A stretch of DNA of 43,804 nt from Streptomyces sp. SM10. Its GTDB lineage: Bacteria; Actinomycetota; Actinomycetes; Streptomycetales; Streptomycetaceae. A program made the translations under genes and the position numbers. Location: assembly GCF_002910915.1 (NCBI RefSeq), contig NZ_NEUF01000093.1, forward strand, positions 1 to 43,804, in the 5' to 3' direction. Shown in pieces: positions 39,099 through 43,804 of this stretch. The notes under the pieces were generated by a model, which did not search any database, had not been told where the DNA came from, and was given only the letters and a program-made list of their open reading frames with translations. Each line of letters opens with the position of its first letter. The stretch's first letter is position 1.

Positions 39099-39742
39099 GC
39101 TCGTCCGCGCGGGCTCCCCGCGCACTCGTCTGGGCCGGTGCCATGGTGTTCGTGGTGGCCGTGGGGCTCGTGCTGCTGATGGTGGTGCGACCCTCGGCAG
39201 CCTCGCCGTCCGGCTCCGGGGCGGCCCCGGCCGTCCCGGGTGAGAGCTCGGCGGACGTCGGCTTCGCGCGGGACATGTCGGTCCACCACCAGCAGGCGGT
39301 CGAGATGGCGTTCCTCGTGCGGGACCGCACCGACGACGAGGACGTGCGACGGCTCGCGTACGACGTCATCAACACCCAGGCCAACCAGCGCGGCATGATG
39401 CTGGGCTGGCTGGAGTCCTGGGACAGGCCGAAGAGTTCGGACCGGCCGCCGATGGAGTGGATGGGCCACCCGGTCACCCCGTCCGACGGCTCGCTCATGC
39501 CGGGCATGGCGACGGACACCCAGCTGGACGGTCTGCGCGCGGCCTCGGGCAGGGACGCCGAGGTGCTGTTCCTGCGGCTGATGACCGTCCACCACCGTTC
39601 GGGGGCGGACATGGCGCGGGCCGCGGCCGGATCGGCCGGCACGGACGAGATCCGGAATCTCGCCGAAGGCATGGCCCGGGCGCAGGATTCGGAGATCTCG
39701 CTCATGGCGGACATGCTCGAGGCCCGGGGCGCGAAGCCCTGA
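39095..39742 (+). CDS. DUF305 protein
   Basis: A 215-residue exported or anchored protein with an N-terminal helix (LVWAGAMVFVVAVGLVLLMV) and a DUF305 four-helix domain. It has the repeated His/Met pattern FARDMSVHHQQAVEMAFLVR and LMTVHHRSGADMARAA, with NTQANQRGMMLGWL between. The paired HH and Met residues suggest metal (perhaps copper) binding, as proposed for the family. The GTG start overlaps the DUF3105 stop, so the two are co-translated. Confidence 0.88.
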   Translation: MSSSARAPRALVWAGAMVFVVAVGLVLLMVVRPSAASPSGSGAAPAVPGESSADVGFARDMSVHHQQAVEMAFLVRDRTDDEDVRRLAYDVINTQANQRGMMLGWLESWDRPKSSDRPPMEWMGHPVTPSDGSLMPGMATDTQLDGLRAASGRDAEVLFLRLMTVHHRSGADMARAAAGSAGTDEIRNLAEGMARAQDSEISLMADMLEARGAKP

Positions 39743-39757
39743 ACCCGCGCAGCGGGT

Positions 39758-39797
39758 GGGCCCGGGTTCGGTGGCAGCCGTCACCGCACCCGGGCCC
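39758..39797 (+). terminator. Hairpin terminator after DUF305
   Basis: GGGCCCGGGT (39758-39767) pairs with ACCCGGGCCC (39788-39797). After a one-base mismatch a further 5 bp (CGGTG / CACCG) extend the stem, leaving an 8-base loop. It lies 15 bases beyond the DUF305 stop. Confidence 0.75.
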
Positions 39798-39952
39798 CAC
39801 GCCGCTTGGCCCCGTCACCGGCCCCGGCTCCTCACACCGCGAATTCACCTGCCGCCCGTGTCGTCCTCATGGCCTCGACACCGGTGCACCGCTCCGCCGC
39901 CCGACACTTCCTGACGAGTCATGGACATGTCCCTCTCACGACAGGAAGCACT

Positions 39953-41257
39953 GTGCGCATGCACCGCTCCCCTCGCCTTGCGGCCACCGCTCTGCTCGGT
40001 ACGGCGCTCCTCACCCTCGTCCCGCTGTCCCCCGCCTACGCGCGGTCGCTCCCGGCCGTCGGCGCGACGGCGGAGACGGCGGCGCTGTACGACGACGAGG
40101 ACGGTGGCAACGCCAACGCCGACGACCCGGCGATCTGGCGCGACGACGCCCACCCCGGGCGCAGTCTGGTGGTGGCCACGGCCAAGGAGGGCGGGCTCCG
40201 CGTCTACGGTCTGGACGCCGCCCTGGTCCAGTCGGTCCCGGCGCCCTCCCCGGCGACGGAGGACGACGCGCCCGGCCGGTTCAACAACGTGGACCTCGTG
40301 ACCGGGCTCCGCACCCCGGCCGGCCGCGCCGACGTGGCCGTGGTCAGCGACCGGGGCAACGACCGGCTGCGCGTCTACCGCATCGACCCCTCGCGCCGCG
40401 GGGGCCCGCTGAAGGACGTCACGGACCCCGCCGCCGCCCCTGTCTTCTCGGCGGACCAGGCCGAGATCAACGAGCAGCGGACCGCGTACGGGCTCGCCAC
40501 CTGGCAGGACCGCTCCACCGGACGCTCGTACGCGCTCGTCAGCCGGCGCGACACCACGGACCTGGCCCTGCTGGAGCTCCGGCCCACGGCGGCGGGCACG
40601 GTGGGCTACCGCCTGGTGCGCACCCTCTCGCTGCCCTCCTCCTTCCGGCTGCCGGACGGCACCTCGTGGACCCCGTGCGGCGAGCCGGGTGAGCTGCCGC
40701 AGGTCGAGGGCATGGTCGTCGACCCGGAGAACGGCACGCTCTACGCGGGACAGGAGGACGTCGGCATCTGGCGCCTGCCCGCCGGGCTGGACGGACGCCC
40801 GGTCCTGGTGGACACGGTCCGGGAGTACGGCATCCCCGGCACGTACGACCCGGAGACCGAGGAGTGCGCGCCGGGCACCGACCCCGGCTTCGGCGGCAGG
40901 CGTCTGGCGGCCGACGTGGAGGGCCTGACCCTCCTCGGGAAGCCCGGCGGCCACGGTTACCTCATGGCCTCCGGCCAGGGTGACAACAGCTTCGCCCTGT
41001 ACGGCCGCGAGGTCTCCGGGCGCAACGCCTACAAGGGCGGCTTCCGGGTCACCGCCGTCTCCGCCGACCTCGACGGCAGCGAGGAGTGCGACGGCACCGC
41101 CGCGCTCGACAAGCCGCTGGGGGCCCGCTATCCCCACGGGCTGCTGGTGGTCCAGGACGGGCACGAGACGTCGGCCTCGGGCAGCGAGGAGGGCCGGGAG
41201 GCGACCGGCTTCAAGTTCGTGGACCTGCGCGCGGTCAAGGACGCGGCGGGCCTGTAG
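39953..41257 (+). CDS. Secreted beta-propeller phytase
   Basis: A 434-residue exported 3-phytase-like enzyme that should release phosphate from phytate with calcium. The signal peptide (LAATALLGTALLTLVPLSPAYA) is followed by the six-bladed propeller: DDPAIWRDDAHPGRSLVVAT with KEGGLRVYGLD, FNNVDLVTGLR, VVSDRGNDRLRVYRID, LPQVEGMVVDPENGTLYAGQ and EDVGIWRLPAG, all matching conserved phytase blades and calcium ligands. GTG 39953 (AGGAAG 4 bases upstream) and ATG 39959 are both possible starts. Expression is likely linked to phosphate supply, although no convincing PHO box is visible. Confidence 0.9.
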   Translation: MRMHRSPRLAATALLGTALLTLVPLSPAYARSLPAVGATAETAALYDDEDGGNANADDPAIWRDDAHPGRSLVVATAKEGGLRVYGLDAALVQSVPAPSPATEDDAPGRFNNVDLVTGLRTPAGRADVAVVSDRGNDRLRVYRIDPSRRGGPLKDVTDPAAAPVFSADQAEINEQRTAYGLATWQDRSTGRSYALVSRRDTTDLALLELRPTAAGTVGYRLVRTLSLPSSFRLPDGTSWTPCGEPGELPQVEGMVVDPENGTLYAGQEDVGIWRLPAGLDGRPVLVDTVREYGIPGTYDPETEECAPGTDPGFGGRRLAADVEGLTLLGKPGGHGYLMASGQGDNSFALYGREVSGRNAYKGGFRVTAVSADLDGSEECDGTAALDKPLGARYPHGLLVVQDGHETSASGSEEGREATGFKFVDLRAVKDAAGL

Positions 41258-41316
41258 CCCGCGGCCAGGTCTCCCGCGGCGCGTCCGGAGGGGGATCGCA
41301 TAGGCTCGTCGACGAT

Positions 41317-42573
41317 ATGAAGAGCTACCTCACACCCCTGGGGTCCAAGGCCGACAAGGACACCGTGCGCCGTCACAACCTGAGCCTCGTGCTGCGTGCC
41401 GTGCGGGACGAGGGCGAGGCCGGCGAGGCGACCCGCGCCGGAGTGTCGGCGCGGGTCGGACTCACCCGGGCCGCGGTGTCCTCTCTGGTCGAGCAGTTGC
41501 TGGACAGCGGCTTCGTCACCGAGTCGGGCAAGACGTTCAGCGGACAGGCCGGGCGCCCCGGCACGGCCCTGAAGGTGGCGCGCACCGGACCCGCCGGGCT
41601 CGGGGTGGAGGTCAACATCGACTACGTGTCGGTCTGCGTGGTGGACCTTGCGGGCGCCGGCCGGGTGCGGCAGACCGAGCACCTGGACAACCGCGGCGCC
41701 CCGCCCGAGGAGGTCCTCGCCCGGGCGGCGGGCATCGCCGCCCGCGCCCTCGACTCGGCGCGGGAACAGGACCTCCGCCCTGTCGGTACGGCGCTCGCGC
41801 TGCCGGGACTCGTCTCGGGCGGCTCGGTGCGCCAGGCGCCCAACCTCGGCTGGAACCAGGTCGCCGCGGAGGACCTGTTCGCCGACGCGCTCGCCGGCCT
41901 GCGCCCCGGCACGGCACCGCTGCCGGTGCGCTCGGAGAACGAGGCGAATCTGGCGGCGCTCGCGGAGCTGTGGTTCGGCGGGCTCGACACCGTCCGCAGC
42001 TTTCTGTACCTGACGGGCGAGATCGGCGTCGGCGGCGCCCTGGTGCTCGACGGCGAACTGCTGCGCGGCGCGCACGGTTTCGCCGGGGAGATCGGGCACG
42101 TGGTGGTCGACCCCACCGGGCCCGAGTGCCGGTGCGGCTCACGCGGCTGCCTCGAGCAGTACGCCGGCCAGTCGGCCCTGCTGAGGGCGGCCGGTATCGA
42201 CGAGGCCCCGGGCGGAGCGGCCGGAGTGATGGAGCTGGAGCGGCGGGCGGGGGCGGGCGACCCCGTGACGCTGGCCGCCGTGGCCGACGCCGGCCGGATG
42301 CTGGGGCAGGTGCTCTCCGGCGCGGTCAACCTCTTCGACCCGGACGCGGTGGTGCTCGGCGGGATGTACCGCGGCCTGATGCCGTGGCTCTCGCCGCCCG
42401 CCGACGCGGAGCTGACGGACCGCGTGGTGTCCGGCCTCTGGTCCCGGGGCGACGGCCGACTGCGCGCGTCGTCCGTGGCGGGCGACGCGGCGCGCGGCGC
42501 TGCGGCACTGGTGGTGCAGGACGTGCTGGCCGACCCGGTCGCGTACGCCGCGCCCGCGCCGGTGGACGTCTGA
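41317..42573 (+). CDS. ROK-family transcriptional regulator (XylR/NagC type)
   Basis: A 418-residue regulator starting at ATG 41317; longer frames overlap the phytase gene. The N-terminal winged helix (RAGVSARVGLTRAAVSSLVE, LLDSGFVTESGK) is followed by the ROK sugar-binding/kinase-like domain with GEIGVGGALVLDGELLRGAH, the GEIGHVVVDPTGPECRCGSR zinc cluster (continuing GCLEQYAG) and VVLGGMYRGL. No ribosome site precedes the ATG closely; TAGGCT at 41301-41306 could be a -10 box for a leaderless message. It is convergent with xylA, so it is a candidate xylose repressor. Confidence 0.88.
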   Translation: MKSYLTPLGSKADKDTVRRHNLSLVLRAVRDEGEAGEATRAGVSARVGLTRAAVSSLVEQLLDSGFVTESGKTFSGQAGRPGTALKVARTGPAGLGVEVNIDYVSVCVVDLAGAGRVRQTEHLDNRGAPPEEVLARAAGIAARALDSAREQDLRPVGTALALPGLVSGGSVRQAPNLGWNQVAAEDLFADALAGLRPGTAPLPVRSENEANLAALAELWFGGLDTVRSFLYLTGEIGVGGALVLDGELLRGAHGFAGEIGHVVVDPTGPECRCGSRGCLEQYAGQSALLRAAGIDEAPGGAAGVMELERRAGAGDPVTLAAVADAGRMLGQVLSGAVNLFDPDAVVLGGMYRGLMPWLSPPADAELTDRVVSGLWSRGDGRLRASSVAGDAARGAAALVVQDVLADPVAYAAPAPVDV

Positions 42574-42621
42574 CAGCGGGCTCACGTACACCGGCCCGCG
42601 CCGGTCAGCGGGCCCGCCCGT

Positions 42622-42654
42622 CCGGGGCGCCCGGTGGTGGGCCGGGTGCCCCGG
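42622..42654. terminator. Bidirectional hairpin between ROK and xylA genes
   Basis: A 13-bp stem with one G-T wobble (42622-42634 with 42642-42654) and a 7-base loop lies 8 bases after the xylA stop on the minus strand. A second small hairpin, ACCGGC / GCCGGT (42590-42605), lies nearer the ROK stop. Confidence 0.65.
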
Positions 42655-42662
42655 GGGGTGGG

Positions 42663-43804
42663 TCAGCGGACGCCGAGGAGGTGTTCCATGGCGAGCTGGT
42701 CGAGGGCTTCGAAGGCCATGGAGCGCTCCGCTGCGGCGGTGGCGTCGAAGTTCTCGTAGGCGGACCGGTCGGCGAGGAGGCTCTTGAGGCCGTCGTCGGC
42801 GGTGGGCTGGGCGAGTTCGTCCAGGCGGGAGGCGGTCAGGGCCTGCTGGACGGCGGGGTCGGCGCGGAAGGCGAGGGCGCGTTCCTTGAGGATGAGGTAG
42901 TTGCGCATGCAGTTCTTCGCGGATTCCCAGACGCCGTCGATGCCGTCGGTGCGTACGGGCTTGAAGTCGAAGTGGAGGGATCCGGTGTAGTCGGAGGTCT
43001 CCAGGAGGTCGACGAGCCAGAAGGCCTGGCGCAGGTCGCCGGCGCCGAAGCGGAAGTCCTGGTCGTACTTGATGCCGGACTGTCCGTTGAGGTCGATGTG
43101 GAAGAGCTTGCCGGCCCACAGGGCCTGGGCGATGCCGTGGGGGAAGTTCAGCCCGGCCATCTGCTCGTGGCCGGTCTCCGGGTTCACGCCGACCATCTCG
43201 GGGCGCTCGAGGCGCTCGATGAAGGCCAGGGCGTGGCCGATCGTGGGCAGGAGGATGTCGCCGCGGGGCTCGTTGGGCTTGGGCTCGATCGCGAAGCGCA
43301 GGTCGTAGCCCTGCTCGGTGACGTAGTCGCCCAGCAGGTCGAAGGCTTCCTTCATCCGGTCCAGGGCGATACGGACGTCCTTCGCGCCGCCGGACTCGGC
43401 GCCCTCGCGGCCGCCCCAGGCGACGTAGGTGGTCGCGCCGAGCTCGGCGGCCAGGTCGATGTTGCGCATGACCTTGCGCAGCGCGAAACGGCGTACGTCG
43501 CGGTCGTTCGCGGTGAACCCGCCGTCCTTGAAGACCGGGTGGGTGAACAGGTTCGTGGTGGCCATCGGGACCTTCATCCCGGTGCGGGACAGGGCGTCCT
43601 TGAACCGGCCGATCAGCCGGGCGCGCTCCGTCTCGGAGGACCCGAACGGGATCAGGTCGTCGTCGTGGAACGTCACCCCGTGCGCACCGAGCTCCGCGAG
43701 CCGCTCGACCGACTCGACCGGGTCCAGCGCGGGACGTGTCGGCTCACCGAACGGGTCGTTGCCACGCCAGCCCACGGTCCACAGACCGAACGTGAACCTG
43801 TCCG
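42663..43804 (-). CDS. xylA: Xylose isomerase, 5' end beyond window
   Basis: About 380 residues of a class I xylose isomerase, which converts D-xylose to D-xylulose (and glucose to fructose). The frame is open to the right edge (first residues [16 protein letters not shown]), so only about ten N-terminal residues are missing; the GTG at 43775 is internal. Active-site motifs are intact: [12 protein letters not shown] (catalytic His and Asp), [21 protein letters not shown] (metal Glu and Lys), [30 protein letters not shown] and DFKPVRTDG. Convergent with the ROK regulator, its likely repressor. Confidence 0.96.
   Translation of the reverse strand, partial: DRFTFGLWTVGWRGNDPFGEPTRPALDPVESVERLAELGAHGVTFHDDDLIPFGSSETERARLIGRFKDALSRTGMKVPMATTNLFTHPVFKDGGFTANDRDVRRFALRKVMRNIDLAAELGATTYVAWGGREGAESGGAKDVRIALDRMKEAFDLLGDYVTEQGYDLRFAIEPKPNEPRGDILLPTIGHALAFIERLERPEMVGVNPETGHEQMAGLNFPHGIAQALWAGKLFHIDLNGQSGIKYDQDFRFGAGDLRQAFWLVDLLETSDYTGSLHFDFKPVRTDGIDGVWESAKNCMRNYLILKERALAFRADPAVQQALTASRLDELAQPTADDGLKSLLADRSAYENFDATAAAERSMAFEALDQLAMEHLLGVR

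Noticed and set aside
39811..39850. Possible PHO box (GTCACCG, CTCACAC, TTCACCT) before the phytase gene
   Set aside because: PhoP control would make sense, but the units are 17 and 13 bases apart rather than in 11-base steps, and the match is poor.
43069..43308. A 79-codon plus-strand frame inside xylA
   Set aside because: Antisense to highly conserved xylose isomerase sequence.
1..43804. tRNA or rRNA genes, CRISPR arrays, transposases, integrases or attachment sites
   Set aside because: None recognised by eye on either strand; no dedicated search could be run, so small RNA genes may be missed.

Overview
The window is chromosomal DNA from a high-GC actinomycete, almost certainly a Streptomyces. 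Supporting signs are the GC-rich third codon positions, frequent GTG starts, a conservon (sensor kinase / roadblock / DUF742 / GTPase / CYP157-type P450), a WhiJ-like XRE-DUF5753 / DUF397 / RsbW-like module, and only two TTA codons (bldA-type) among the confident genes. Nothing in the sequence identifies the species.

Region 1 (1-13,068, minus strand) is one long, tightly packed mce operon. In order of transcription it encodes an ABC ATPase, two YrbE permeases, six MCE-domain proteins (A-F), four Mce-associated membrane proteins arranged as two tandem A-B pairs, and a secreted lytic transglycosylase that runs off the left edge. Most junctions are overlaps of 1-4 bases. The layout suggests an envelope-spanning lipid importer that travels with its own peptidoglycan-cutting enzyme.

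Region 2 (13,069-21,524) begins with the mce regulatory region (promoter candidate, a perfect palindrome, a very strong stem-loop). Four genes for secreted proteins follow on the minus strand, two of them paralogues, one of which has lost its middle. Then come a divergent PucR-type regulator, a small unknown gene, and an SCP2-like protein / acyl-CoA dehydrogenase operon preceded by two copies of TTACT-N4-AGTAA; a third copy lies 454 bases upstream. A reasonable inference is one lipid (perhaps sterol-like) capture, import and oxidation locus.

Region 3 (21,525-24,246) is a decay zone: remnants of a P450, an MFS transporter and a membrane oxidoreductase, each with its ends kept and its middle lost, around an intact ATP-grasp gene and a YchJ-like gene.

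Region 4 (24,257-28,762) holds an S-adenosylmethionine methyltransferase, DUF397 and XRE-DUF5753 regulators facing an RsbW-like ATPase gene and a small unknown gene, then a GH4 glycosidase. Region 5 (28,763-33,946) is the conservon cvnA-E, ending at a 16-17 bp hairpin terminator, plus its promoter region. Region 6 (33,947-36,835) is a FUSC-MarR operon next to truncated pcaB and pcaD remnants of the beta-ketoadipate pathway. Region 7 (36,958-43,804) carries a DUF2510/scramblase-like protein, a small secreted protein, DUF3105-DUF305, a beta-propeller phytase, a ROK repressor and convergent xylA, which is cut by the right edge.

No tRNA, rRNA, CRISPR array, insertion sequence or attachment site was recognised. 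All functional calls rest on reading protein motifs by eye; no database search was run.
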